From positions 5,028,399 to 5,092,398 of the forward strand of contig NW_004454207.1 in the NCBI RefSeq assembly GCF_000283155.1: 64,000 nt of DNA, in the 5' to 3' direction. Under the pieces are notes generated by a model. It ran no database searches. It had not been told where the DNA came from and worked only from the letters and a program-made list of their open reading frames with translations. The DNA is from Ceratotherium simum simum. Lineage: Eukaryota > Chordata > Mammalia > Perissodactyla > Rhinocerotidae. Made by a program: the position numbers and the translations under genes. Positions 35,551 to 46,293 of this stretch are shown here, in pieces (the first letter of the stretch is position 1; every line of letters starts with the position of its first letter).

Positions 35551-35964
35551 GAGAGAATGTATATTAGAACCTTCTTTTCTTTTTGCTAAGATCTAGTCCT
35601 ACCCTCCAGCCTCTTTTGGCCGCAAGGGAACACCACGTGCCATAACCCACTTACTTCCTTTATGGATGTATTTCTAAAATCCTAACACCAAGCTGATCTG
35701 TACCTGCATTTTCTGCTAGTTTTTTTTTTTTTTAAGACAGATGTAAGTTATTGTGTTGTTCTTGCTATACGCATGGTTAGACTTTTCTTCTTGGCTTTTT
35801 AACTTCTAAGTGAAAGACGTATCCTTTGGGAAACATTTGCCCTCACCCTGGTTGCTGGCAAAATGAGGTTTTCATTGTTCTGTGATAACAGCACTTACTG
35901 AATGTGTTTCTTCTCTTGGGCCAACGTTTACTCACCTCGTGTTTTCTTCCTGCCTGCTCCCCAG

Positions 35965-36084
35965 AGATAAGGGGCAACCCCCACCTGCTGATCAAGTACC
36001 ACAGTGGGTTCTTCGTGGACGGGAAGTTCCTGTGCTGCCAGCAGAGTTGCAAAGCAGCCCCGGGATGTACTCTCTGGGAAGCAT
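35965..36084 (+). CDS. BMX: BMX coding exon 4 (residues 109-149, Btk zinc motif)
   Basis: 120 bases; acceptor TGCTCCCCAG, donor GTAATG. It encodes the Btk motif with all four zinc ligands in the correct spacing: H121, C132, C133 and C143 (HSGFFVDGKFLCC..C.....C). The motif packs against the PH domain and stabilises it. The TLWEAY end is split with the next exon. Confidence 0.97.
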
Positions 36085-38243
36085 GTAATGTGACCCCTCT
36101 ATTGGGCTGGGCCCTGGGTGGATGGTGCCCCATTAGGCAAACCTGCCCCATGCCAGAACAGCTCGCCAGTTCAGGAAAATGAGATGTACCAGATTGGTTG
36201 GCATCATGAAAATCCAGCCTCGAAGATGCTATCTGGCAAATGAAGTCCAATTCTAGGGTCAACTGAGTCATGTTCATTAAAATAATAACAATATTAGCAT
36301 CTGCCATTCTTTCGTTTCTTGAGAAATATTTTTTAAATTGGAATCATGAATCAAGCGAGGAGCTGTTTATTACCTCCCATAATTCTTCCTAGTTTAAGAT
36401 AAACTCCAAATAGGTAGAATGTGGTGAACATATCATCATGATTCATAAACTAAAATTATAAACTAAAAAAACCAGCATCCTTTTTAAAAAAATCAAAAGA
36501 TAAAATTTAAGTAACACTTTTAATCACCACATATACTAACATGCTGGATGGCCAAGTTTTAAAAGATGTATTTCAAGTGGTTTGCCATTCTGTAAATGTT
36601 TGTTGATTTCTTAATAACATCAGAGAAGGTAGTGAAAAGTTTGCTTTAAGTACAACCAGATTCTATCCAGTTATACTCCTAGGGCAATCTTCCTGAGACT
36701 TTATCCAGAGACAGAGAAGAAAGCCCACTGAGTGGCTCTGAAGGGATAACGGAGGGAAAGAATTATATTGTTTTCTACTTGTGCCCTATGGAGTCCCATT
36801 CCTCCACCAGGATACTTACATGAGGCAGTCTTTTATATTTTAAAAGTGTATCATTCTTGAACAACATGAAGTCGTCAATAAATAAAAAGGAGAACTTATT
36901 TTAGTAACAATTTTACCAGCCTGGACAAAATATGCTTGGATTACAATGACTTTAAAGAATTGATTGAGATCAGCTGCATAATAATACTTCACGAACTTAA
37001 AACACACAGGAACATGAAATATCATTCAAATTCACTCCATAGAGTATTGACACCTGACAATTATCTTAACGTTACTGATAATTTTACAACAAAATCAATG
37101 AATAAATATTCATTGTGTTTTCCATCTCAGACTGCACAATGAACGTTTATTAATCTCAATTAGATCACATTGCCCTTTGTATTCATGAATTATAATGATT
37201 TAATGAACTATAGAGAATTTACTATATGTAGATCTTCCCTCCACTGTGAGGAGCTGAAAAGTAATGTCTCCTTACAGCATTAATCACTTCCCCCAATTAC
37301 TCTGTCTACGGTCTGGCATCATTACCCAGCAGGCCAGATTCCAGCTCTGACCATGCCCTAACTCCCTGGGAAAGAGCAGGAAAAAGGCCAGAGCGAGCAC
37401 TGCCTTGGGACTATCTTCCTAGGTTCCGTCTGGATGGCACCTGCCATGTGTCCTGGGTGCCACAGGCTCTTTGCCAGCCTCTGAAGAAAACTACAGAATA
37501 TAGCGGTGTTACGGCTCATAAGCAGCTGGGATATTGTCTATCTGCCCAAGTATAACTAACTCCCTTGGCCTCTTCTGCTGAGCTACGGGGCAGCCCACGG
37601 GCACTGCTGCTAGGAAGGAAACAATTGAGTGTCTTTGCTTCCTTCTGTCTCCAAAATGCCCCAGACCACCATCTTTCCAGGGTACATGGCCTACACGTAA
37701 GTTGAGCATGGCCACCCCACATATAAGGCATATAATGGCTTCACACTGAGGGCCTGGACATCTATCTACATGTGTGGGTAGAAAGAGAAACCAACAATTA
37801 TCACAAGTACAGGAAAAAAAAGCATAGGATAAGTTTGTTCACTTATAAAGTAGCTATTTATAAGCATCCTGTATAAGCCAATCAAAGAGGAGTCAGACAT
37901 GGATTCTGAATCCTAGGGTCGCAGGTACTACCCAACGAGATTAGATATCTGTTACTCAAATACAAAGTGGAAATGTGGTATAAATTACTAGTTTATAGGC
38001 TTTAGAGGAACCTTAATTTTTTATCCATTTTGGGAGGATATTGAAAATCAATGGTGGAGAAGTGGTGTTTGAGGTGGATGTTATACAGGAAAGCACCAGA
38101 ATCACTCTAGATGTTGTGTCTAAATTCATTTAATCTGGAGTGTTGCTCACACAAGCTAGTTCATTCTTTTGATTTGTAACATTGCGTGTTTTGATTTATT
38201 TTATTTACAGTTCCTTCTGACATTACTTGGTTTTACTTTTCAG
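36085..38243. other. BMX intron after coding exon 4
   Basis: 2.2 kb in which I recognise no repeat family or exon. The sequence is AT-rich around 36280-37240 and more balanced at 37240-37740. Confidence 0.5.
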
Positions 38244-38308
38244 ATGCTGATCTGCACATTGCAACCAATGAAGAGAAATACAGAGTTCCCGTCTTCCCAG
38301 ACAGAGTG
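38244..38308 (+). CDS. BMX: BMX coding exon 5 (residues 149-170)
   Basis: 65 bases; acceptor TTTTACTTTTCAG, donor GTAAGT. Encodes (Y)ADLHIATNEEKYRVPVFPDRV, the start of the TEC-family linker; the VFPDRV segment is a modest proline-containing stretch. Confidence 0.95.
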
Positions 38309-39698
38309 GTAAGTCAACATTTAAATTTTTGTTCGTAGTCAGAATATATTAAATAAACCAAGAGTTGCCAGATTCAAGACTAGAAAGCATAGGCTTTATT
38401 CAGACTGCTCAGCAAAGAGAGAAAAAACGTGAGCTATCACCAATAGCAATGGCAGTATCAAATAATAAATTCAAAGGTAGAACCATTTATATTTTTGCAT
38501 TGAATAACTGGGCCTCTTTCTAAACTGTAAGCACATAAATAGTCACCAAAAACTGGGTGCATGTGGGAGAAGTCCCTAAGACGGCATCACACATAACAGG
38601 CAACTATTGTTAGCTGTCATTCCTCTCCTACCACCAGCATGGTCAAGACTGCCTCACGTAAGTGTCCTGGTGAAGCAATGGGGCCCCACAGGGCACAAGT
38701 GGAAAACAACATAATTCTTTCCCTCCGTTATCCCCTCAAACCCACTCAGTGGGCTTTCTTCTCTTTCTCTGGATAGAATCTCAGGGAGATTCCATAGTTT
38801 TCCAGTCACTCTCAGATGACATAAATTTTCCTAATTACTAGTAGTCATGAGAACAGCCTCTAAATTGTCCCAACCAGTGTTGGGACATAATCATACTACT
38901 CCAAACAGCTTTCCAAGTTAAAACCGTTCCCCTTCACCCAGCTCAAGTCTGCATCAGAGGGCAGCCTACTTTGGGGGAGGGGTCATGGAGAGACTGAGAT
39001 TTTTGACCCTTTCGGGGTTGGGGCCCAGGAAGAGGGGGTCAAATGAAAAAGAGACAGTCATATGTGATTGGTCCCATCATGATTTGGTAGTGGTGCCTTC
39101 TGGGTGAGACAGTTTTCCAATGCTGATTCTTTACCTTATGGGAGACTTTTGTGGGTTTCCCAGTGGGGTACAGATCCAAATGTAGTTTTATGACAGAGGA
39201 AATGTCCTGACCTTTAGTTCTTAGGTTTCTAGCCCTCAGTCTTTCTGCTGGGTCAATTTACCAATCTGGGGCAGTTTCTTTCAAGATAGCTCCCAGCCAA
39301 CCCTCTCCCAAGGGTGGAGTTGGCCTACAGGAAAACAAACAAAACCTTGACTGCTCTGGTTAGTAAAACTGTCTGTGGCTCACTCTCGAAGTACAGGCTG
39401 CTGCTCTCCTTTTGCTCTGCTTTCTTGGGTTTATAGCCATAGCCTCCTGCTTTTAGGCTTCTCAGGTAGGTGTCAGCCTCCTCAAATGCCAGGAGACACG
39501 TAAAATCGCCTTCCAGTGGTCCTCTGGAAGCTCACCTGAAAGCAAAGGAGTGTCTCCACCCATCCATCGGCTCTGTGGTATCTTGGGTACTTATTTTCAG
39601 CTACACACATTCACACACACTTCCTCCTATCTTTCTATCTAAGTAAAAACCACATAGTTTTTGTGAACCAACATGAAGGGCAAAAGGAAATCCACTAT

Positions 39699-40140
39699 TG
39701 TAGTAGGTTGAATTGTGTCCCCCAAATTTCATGTTCACCTGGAACCTCAGAATGTGACCTTATTTGGAAACAGGGTCTTTGCAGATGTAATTAGTTAAGA
39801 ACTGAGATGAGATCATACTACATTAAGATGGGCCATGAATCCAAAGACTGGTGTCCTTTTAAGATGGGAGGGCACAGAGAGATACACAGAGAATAATGCC
39901 ATTTAAAGACCTAGGCAGAGACTGGAGTTCTGCTGCCACAAGCCAAAGAATGCCTAGAACCACCAGAAGCTGGAAGAGGCAAGCAAAAATTCTCACCTAG
40001 AGCTTTTAAAGGGAACATGGTCATGCTGAAACCTTGATTTTGGACTTCTCGCCTCCAGAACTGGGAGAGACTAAATTTCTCTTGTTTTGATCCACCAAAT
40101 GTGTACTAATTCATTATGGCAGCCCTAGGAAACTAATACA
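39699..40140 (-). mobile_element. Solo LTR of an old endogenous retrovirus-like family, inverted copy
   Basis: Starts TGTAGTAGGTTGAATTGTGT and ends CCTAGGAAACTAATACA, so it has TG..CA ends. Its reverse complement begins TGTATTAGTTTCCTAGGGC and aligns with the LTR at 41323-41813. Flanks ACTAT and CGTAT are a poor 5-base duplication. No viral coding sequence is present. Confidence 0.75.
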
Positions 40141-40259
40141 CGTATTAAGGTTTGGGTATTTTGTTTTGTTATCAGCAACATCGCTGTTTTGGTTTGGATA
40201 CATGCTTTGGTTCTGAAGCTTGAAAATTACGGCCCTGTAAAACATCTAAGAGCAATGTC

Positions 40260-40500
40260 CGGAATAAGCAAATCTATGGGGACAAAAAGTGGATTGGTGG
40301 TTGCCTGGGGCCAGGATGAGCATGAGGATTGACTACAAATGGGCACGAGGAATCTTATAGGAGTGATAGAAGTTTATTAAGACTGTACTGTGGTAATGGT
40401 TGCCCAACTTGACAAATTTACTAACAGTCATTGAATTCTACACTTACAAAGGTTGAATTTTATGGTACATAAACTAAACTCCAATAAAGTTTGTTTTAAA
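40260..40500 (+). repeat. L1M-type 3' end
   Basis: GGTGGTTGCCTGGGGCCAGG, GTGGTAATGGTTGCCCAACTTGAC and GTACATAAACTAAACTCCAATAAAG are a typical L1M 3' terminus. Confidence 0.75.
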
Positions 40501-40934
40501 CAAATCTAAGAGTGGAAGATAATTTGGGAGCCAGAAACCATTGCATCTAGTCTCTGGCAAGGAATTCTTTGGGAAATGTTTTGAAAATTATCAGTCATGC
40601 AAATCAGTGGCCAAGGGTTCCTAAGTCTGTTTTGATTATAAGCTGCCCTAAGGGATAAGGGATCAGACAGAGTATCTTGAAAAGCATGTTTTTCTTTGTT
40701 TTGTTTTTACCAGAGCATTCAATAGAGGACTTACTTTATGAGCTGAGGAAAATAAAAATCTGCTTTCTCGCTGTTCTGTTCTGATTTCCATTTAGGGAAC
40801 ATTCCACGGCACTTGTCTTTAGAGAGAACCACCTCACAGCTCATAAACAGCAGTGTCCCGCGTAACTGAAATTCCCGGGATGTCAATCCCTAAAAAAAAA
40901 AGTAAAATACAGTATGAAAAAATTAAATTCAGAG

Positions 40935-41317
40935 CTTGTATATATTTTTATGTGAATTTTTAATTGAAGTATAATATGCACTTAGAAAAGTATATAAGTC
41001 CTAAGAGTTCAGCTTGATGAATTTTCACAAACTGAACACATCTGTATAGCCCACACTCAGATTAACAAACAGAACATCACAGAACCCCAGGGGTACCCTC
41101 ATGTTCCCTTTTAGTCAGTACATCCCACTGAGAGACTTCACTAGACTAACTTATAGCATCATGGATTATTTGCCTGGTTTTGACCTTTGTATAAATGGAA
41201 CCATGAAGTATATAGTCATTTATGGTCTTCTTTTGTTCAGTTTATGAGATTTGCCCATTTTTTAGTATGTGGTTGTAGTTTATTCTCATTGCTGTATAGA
41301 ATTCCATGTGTGAATAT
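40935..41317 (+). repeat. L1M 3' UTR, left part (split by a solo LTR)
   Basis: TTTTTAATTGAAGTATAATATGCA, GAATTTTCACAAACTGAACACA and ATGTGTGAATATACCAC are L1M 3' region text; it continues at 41819. Confidence 0.65.
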
Positions 41318-41322
41318 ACCAC

Positions 41323-41813
41323 TGTATTAGTTTCTTATTGCTGCTGTAACAAATTACCATACATTTAGTGACTTAAAGCAACACAAATTTATTCTCTTAT
41401 AGTTCTGAAGATCAGAAGTCTAAAATGGGTCTACACAGCTGTGTTCCTTCTGGAGGCTGTAGGGGAAAATCTATTTCTTTACCTTCTCCAGCTTCTAGAG
41501 GCTGCCTGCATTCCTTGGTTTCTGGCCCCTTCCTCCATCTTCAAGGCCAGAAGGGTAGCATCTTCGTTCCTCTCAGATCTCTGCTTCTATCCTCACATCT
41601 TCTCCCTAATCTCTGACCTTATTTTCTCCCTCTTATAAAGGCTCTTGTGATTACATCTGGCCCACCCCAATAATCCAGGGTAATCTCCCCATCGCAAGAT
41701 CCTTGATTTAATCACATCTGCAAAGTCCCTCTTACCATATAAGGTAACATATTCACAGGTTCCAGGAACTGGGACATGAACATCTTTGGGGGGACATTAT
41801 TTAGCCTACTACA
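41323..41813 (+). mobile_element. Solo LTR (ERVL/MLT2-like) with 5-base target duplication
   Basis: 491 bases from TGTATTAGTTTCTTATTGCT to TTTAGCCTACTACA: TG..CA termini and perfect 5-base flanks ACCAC (41318-41322 and 41814-41818). It interrupts an L1M. Only the LTR is present, with no internal genes. The family name is from memory and uncertain. Confidence 0.85.
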
Positions 41814-41818
41814 ACCAC

Positions 41819-42080
41819 AATATGTTTATTATTTTATCCTTTTAATGGGCATTTAGGTAGTTTCCAGTTTTTATCTAATTGAAATAATTCTGCTGTGAAC
41901 ATTCTTTTATATGTCTTTTGATTTCATTGCTGGATATGTGTATAGATTTTCTGGATCACAGAGTATGTGCACGTCCAGCTTTAGTAGATTCTGCAAACAG
42001 CTTTTCAATGTGGTTATACCACTTCATACTCCATCCAGCAAATTATGAGAGTTCCAGTTGCTCCATATCTTTTCCAATAC
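41819..42080 (+). repeat. L1M 3' UTR, right part
   Basis: TTAATGGGCATTTAGGTAGTTTCCAG, TCTGCTGTGAACATTC and TTATACCACTTCATACTCCATC continue the L1M broken at 41317. Confidence 0.65.
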
Positions 42081-42084
42081 TTAA

Positions 42085-42330
42085 TATTCCCCCTTTTCTT
42101 TTTTTTCTTTCTTTTTCTTTCTTTCTTTCTCTTTCTTTCTTTCCTTCTTTCCTTCTTTCCTTCTTTCCTTCCTTCTTTCTTTCTTTCTTTCTTTCTCTCT
42201 CTTTCTTTTTCTCTCTCTCTTTCTTTCTGTCTGTCTTTCTCTATCTCTCTCTCCCTTTCTTTTTCTTTCTTTCTTTCTTTTCTTCCTTCCTCCCTTCCTC
42301 CCTCCCTTCCTTCGTTCTTTCTTTTCTTTT
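42085..42330 (+). repeat. (CTTT)n/(CCTT)n pyrimidine tract
   Basis: About 245 bases of almost pure C and T on the sense strand, ending 92 bases before coding exon 6. Long open frames reading FFLSFF and similar are an artefact of this repeat. Confidence 0.97.
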
Positions 42331-42421
42331 TAATTTAAGAGCTGATATACTTTTGTTGTTAGTTCCCAGTACATGAATCTGTGCCTCATTGTGATATATT
42401 AAAATCTCTTGTCCTCCAAAG

Positions 42422-42597
42422 CTGAAGATTCCTCGAGCAGTTCCTATTCTCAGAATGGATGAACCATCTTCAAGTATGACTTTAGCCCAGCATGACAGTG
42501 ACTCAAAGAAAAACTATGGCTCCCAGTCAAATGTCAACATGCGGTATATTCCAAGAGAAGACTGCCCTGACTGGTGGCAAGTAAGAAAACTGAAAAG
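42422..42597 (+). CDS. BMX: BMX coding exon 6 (residues 171-228, linker and SH3 relic)
   Basis: 176 bases, ends two bases into codon 229; acceptor GTCCTCCAAAG, donor GTAAAC. It encodes LKIPRAVPILRMDEPSSS, one copy of a serine/glutamine-rich unit ending SKKNYGSQ, then YIPREDCPDWWQVRKLK. The DWWQV is what remains of an SH3 ligand-binding surface (the Trp pair), consistent with BMX lacking a full SH3. The serine-rich unit occurs once here, whereas I recall two copies in human BMX and one in mouse. The acceptor follows a very long pyrimidine tract. Confidence 0.96.
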
Positions 42598-42820
42598 GTA
42601 AACTCAGCTTTTAGTTCCCCTGTCCAGCATATAGGATAGACATTACCTCACTGCCTTGGACCTCAGCCCCAAAGCTGTCCACACAGGTCTTAGCTGAGAT
42701 AGGGCTTTCCTCTCAGAAAATGTTCAGTGCTTGAGCCAGAAGTCTGGGAAAACAGTGGCCCCACTGGGACCGGGCAGCATGGACTTTCCTTTTAGATTAT
42801 CCTATCTAATGATCTAAGTA

Positions 42821-43030
42821 CAGTCATGCACCACATAATGACATTTTGATCAATGATGGACTGCATATACGACAGTGGTCTCATAAGATGGGTATCATAG
42901 AGCCTAGGCGCATAGTAGGCTATACCATCTAGGTTTATGTAAGTACACTCTATGATGTTCGCACAATGACAAGATCGCCTAATGATACATTTCTCAGAAT
43001 GTATCCCTGTCATTAAGTGATGCGTGACTG
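42821..43030 (+). mobile_element. Tigger-type MITE (foldback DNA transposon)
   Basis: Begins CAGTCATGCACCACATAATGACA; the end read in reverse complement is CAGTCACGCATCACTTAATGACA, giving 23-base inverted repeats with four differences. TA flanks both sides (42819-42820 and 43031-43032). 210 bases, non-coding. Confidence 0.9.
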
Positions 43031-43329
43031 TAACACTTGAACATTTTATTCTCTCTTCTTTCTTCCCCACCATCCCCTCAACTAACTTCACATTACAGAA
43101 CTCTAAATCTTTAAAATATATCCTTTATATGAGAGAGAGCTTAGAGTGGGCTTACTTTCGTAATGTGCTTCAGGCATCACTGGCCAAATGACAAGTAGCA
43201 TTTGAAGAAAGGCCATAGCTTACCTTCTCAGGATGTCCACCTTCGCCTCTCCTGGCGTGATTAGTTTTCTCACGTTTTTAAGCCAAAAGATGCTACCTAA
43301 AGCCAAAATTGAAACTACCTTGCAGGCAG

Positions 43330-43412
43330 TACTAAAATTGTGTGTGTCTCTGGGGTCTGGCACAGAGTTGGCTCCACACTTGATGCTCAATAAATATTGA
43401 ATTGAATTGCAA
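43330..43412 (+). repeat. L2 LINE 3' end
   Basis: TGTGTGTCTCTGGGGTCTGGCACAGAGTTGGC and GATGCTCAATAAATATTGAATTGAATTG match the L2 terminus. Confidence 0.75.
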
Positions 43413-44141
43413 GATGACAATAGAGAAAGGGTTAAGTGACTACCCTTCCTTATCTGCTGCCTCATACTTCCCCCCTCTCATGTTGTTCACTATCTGACAT
43501 CTTCTCACCCAGTTATTAGCATCTATACAGGGTACCAATGTCTGTCTTTCCCCACAATGGATGTAGAGCATCTCTCTGACTCGCTGTGTATCTCTTTTCT
43601 TTGTTTTCTCCCTTGTGCTTTTATTCTTTCCATCCTCATCATTTTTACCTAAAGGAAATGCCTCACTGTAGTGATGATACAGCCACAGGGCCATATGGAA
43701 CTTGAAAGAATATAAGTGTATTCTTGCAGTTGTTTTCAGTATAACAAGTCATGGTACCTTTCAATCTCAAGTGGAGCTAGAATCCAAATATATTAATCTA
43801 TATCTAGTGCCTGAGGGGACGGGTTCCATTTATTTGCCTGCAGCCCGGTGTACTTGTGGAAGGACACAATCGATAAGCCCAGAACCAAGAAGAATGGGTG
43901 TCATGTCAACTTTGTGCCAGGTCCCCTCCCTGCCAGGATCCCCAGGGATTCATTGAGGGAGTTGTGCAGTGAAACTGACTGACTAGTTTTCAAATAAGTA
44001 CTCAGCACTATTGATTCACATGGGGTTCCTGCAGAGCTGCCAACTCATGGATTGCCAGATCCTATCTTTATTTAAAATGTTGATATGCTGTTCATCATGG
44101 ATTTTTTGCATCAATGTTTATTTTTTAAAATATTTCATTAA

Positions 44142-44381
44142 GGGACCACCCCCGTGGCCTAGTGGTTACGTTCAGCACATTCCACTTTGGTGGCCTGGGT
44201 TCGCAGGTTTAGATCCCAGGCACAGACCTACACCACTCATCAAGCCATGCTGTGGTGGTGACCTACATACAAAATAGAGGAAGATTGGCACTGATGTTAG
44301 CTCAGGGCAAATCTTCCTCAAGCAAAAAGAGGAATATTGGCAACAAATGTTAGCTCAGGGTGGATCTTCCCCAGGAAAAAA
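44142..44381 (+). mobile_element. ERE SINE, older diverged copy
   Basis: GACCACCCCCGTGGCCTAGTGG head, CCATGCTGTGGTGGTGAC middle and two GTTAGCTCAGG tail units, ending in an A run. Flanks TTTCATTAA and TTTATTAA suggest a degraded duplication. Confidence 0.9.
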
Positions 44382-44914
44382 AAATTTATTAAAACACTAC
44401 TTATCTTGATTACCAAGTTTTTTGACACCCCCTTTGACTTTGCACCCAAGATTTGCTCCCAACCCTGGATTTTTCCCTAGAACTTCAGAACGCTAGTTGT
44501 CCGAACAAAAGATTGATTAATCGCTTCTTAGCATGAGCAGCATTACATGTGTGAGTGAATTATTATCATTGCTCAAAGGGCTTGAATTTTAAAAATGCAG
44601 TCATGTTTCTCAGCTCATATAAATAGATAATACTTTTTATCAACTTTCTGTCATTCATACTTGTCTTCATCTGAGCTGCTTTGCAATCTTTATTTTTTTT
44701 CTGAGTAGCAAAATAATTCATGCTACCATTAAAGCATTGCAGAACATTCAATGTACATTTCTCTAAAATGTTTTCTATGCTCATGCCACCAGATATATAG
44801 AATTAAAAAATCAAGTTCTCACCACACGGTGTTCTTTGCCACTTGCTCTTTTCACTTAACATCTTGGACATTTTTTCCGTTTGAATATATGACTATATAT
44901 TTAATTTTTAATTA

Positions 44915-45020
44915 AAAAATATTTTTAATTGTGGTAAAACATAACATAAAATGTACCATCTTAGTCATTTTTAAGCGTGCAGTTCAGTAGTGTTCAGTAC
45001 ATTCACATTGTTGTGCAACC
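44915..45020 (+). repeat. Old L1-type 3' fragment
   Basis: TGGTAAAACATAACATAAAATGTACCATC and TTCACATTGTTGTGCAACC; the same family as 7815-7965. Confidence 0.5.
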
Positions 45021-45534
45021 GACCTGACTATTCTGAATGTCTGCATAGTATTCTATTATGTGGATAAATCCAAGAGATGTGCTGTTGGTGGACATTCTCC
45101 ACGTGTTCTTAAAAACAACAAAAAGGCTAAATAAATTGCATAGCATTTTTAAATAAGAGTTTTCTCAGGAAGAGATGAAGTAAAAAAGCTCCGTTAGTGA
45201 GCGAGGCTCTGTGGGAAGGCGGAGAGGGAGGCATTCCAGTGTCGAGGGCTTTTTCCAGACATTCCTTGAAATGGAGCCAGAGGAGCACTTCCTTGTTAAG
45301 GAAGCTTGTCACTGTGAAGTGGGATTTTGAAAAAGAGCCTGGGATATGAAGGCAAACAGGAAATAGGTCCTGCATTCCAAATAAAACACCCTTTGGACTT
45401 GGAGAGGTAAGCACCTTCTCATGCTCTGCTTAACACCCAAAATGAAAGAGATCAAGTGATGAGTGGCAGAGAATGATGAAAATCTTGCAGATCTATCTGT
45501 GTCCACATGGAGTTAAAAAATCAGTATTTTCAAG

Positions 45535-45828
45535 GGCCGGCCCCGTGGCCTAGCGGTTAAGTGCGCGCGCTCCGCTACTGGCGGCCCGGGGTTCGGATCC
45601 CAGGCGCGCACCGACGCACCGCTTCTCCAGCCATGCTGAGGCCGCGTCCCACATACAGCAACTAGAAGGATGGGCAGCTATGACATACAACTATCTACTG
45701 GGGCTTTGGGGAAAAAAAGGAGGAGGATTGGCAATAGATGTTAGCTCAGAGCCGGTCTTCCTCAGCAAAAAGAGGAGGATTAGCACGGATGTTAGCTCAG
45801 GTCTGATCTTCCTCAAAAAAAAAAAAAA
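45535..45828 (+). mobile_element. ERE SINE, full-length young copy
   Basis: GGCCGGCCCCGTGGCCTAGC head, B-box GGTTCGGATCCC, CCATGCTGAGGCCGCGTCCC middle, two GTTAGCTCAG tail units and poly-A. A target duplication of about 20 bases, containing TCAGTATTTTCAAG, lies at 45515-45534 and about 45824-45843. Confidence 0.95.
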
Positions 45829-46227
45829 ATCAGTATTTTCAAGACTTCTAATTGCAATCACAACAGCATAGAGGAAAATACCTTATCTTAAAATATATGT
45901 GACAAAATGCTTGCATATCTACAAGAAAATCGAGGCAAACCCCGCCAAGATGATTTATTAACCCAAGTTTTCTGTTGTTTGGGGTTATTATGAGCCATTA
46001 TTAAGAATTCTCTTTTGTTTAGGAATACCGTCAAACTACTGCTTTTTCTTGGAGTCCCTGCGAGGATGAAAATGTGAAAATGACTCATTAGCTTAAATTT
46101 CCAAACCAAGTGAAATGTATGGGTCAAAATGTTAAATAAAGCTAAAACATATCTAACGAAATTACTTTTGTCATTTAACATTTATAAATAAACGTAAATT
46201 TATGAAATGTATCTTTTTTTGTAACAG

Positions 46228-46293
46228 TGAAGATTTTGCATGCAGTAACCAAAGGGAAAGAAATGTAAATCACAGCACCTCAAAGATGTCATG
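46228..46293 (+). CDS. BMX: BMX coding exon 7 (residues 229-250)
   Basis: 66 bases; acceptor ATCTTTTTTTGTAACAG, donor GTAAAT. Encodes (S)EDFACSNQRERNVNHSTSKM and S, a poorly conserved linker piece. It is shorter at its start than my memory of human, where a run of serines precedes the same ED step. The chosen AG is the nearest to the pyrimidine tract and keeps the frame. Confidence 0.9.

Larger units (their letters stand above)
31692..35964. other. BMX intron after coding exon 3
   Basis: Contains a 50-base tandem duplication, four MIR copies, an LTR-like piece near 33280-33770 and an L1M-type 3' end. No exon is seen. Confidence 0.6.
38309..42421. other. BMX intron after coding exon 5
   Basis: Contains two solo LTRs of one family in inverted orientation, L1M pieces and a long pyrimidine tract next to coding exon 6. 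The stretch 38350-39600 is GC-balanced and may be another old LTR in antisense (a TTTATT near its left end), but I cannot name it. Confidence 0.5.
42598..46227. other. BMX intron after coding exon 6
   Basis: Contains a Tigger-type MITE, an L2 end, an L1-type fragment and two ERE copies. I see nothing in 43420-44100, 44385-44900 or 45030-45500. Confidence 0.6.

Noticed and set aside
35843..36307. 154-codon minus-strand open frame across BMX coding exon 4
   Set aside because: It is the antisense shadow of a conserved plus-strand exon; the plus frame has the zinc motif and splice sites.
41918..42376. 152-codon frame rich in Phe, Leu and Ser resembling a membrane protein
   Set aside because: It is the translation of the CTTT/CCTT tract plus L1M sequence, with no splice sites or homology.
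45535..45640. tRNA-like sequence with a B-box (GGTTCGGATCC) at several places
   Set aside because: These are heads of ERE SINEs, which derive from a tRNA. They have SINE bodies, A tails and target duplications, so they are not called as tRNA genes.
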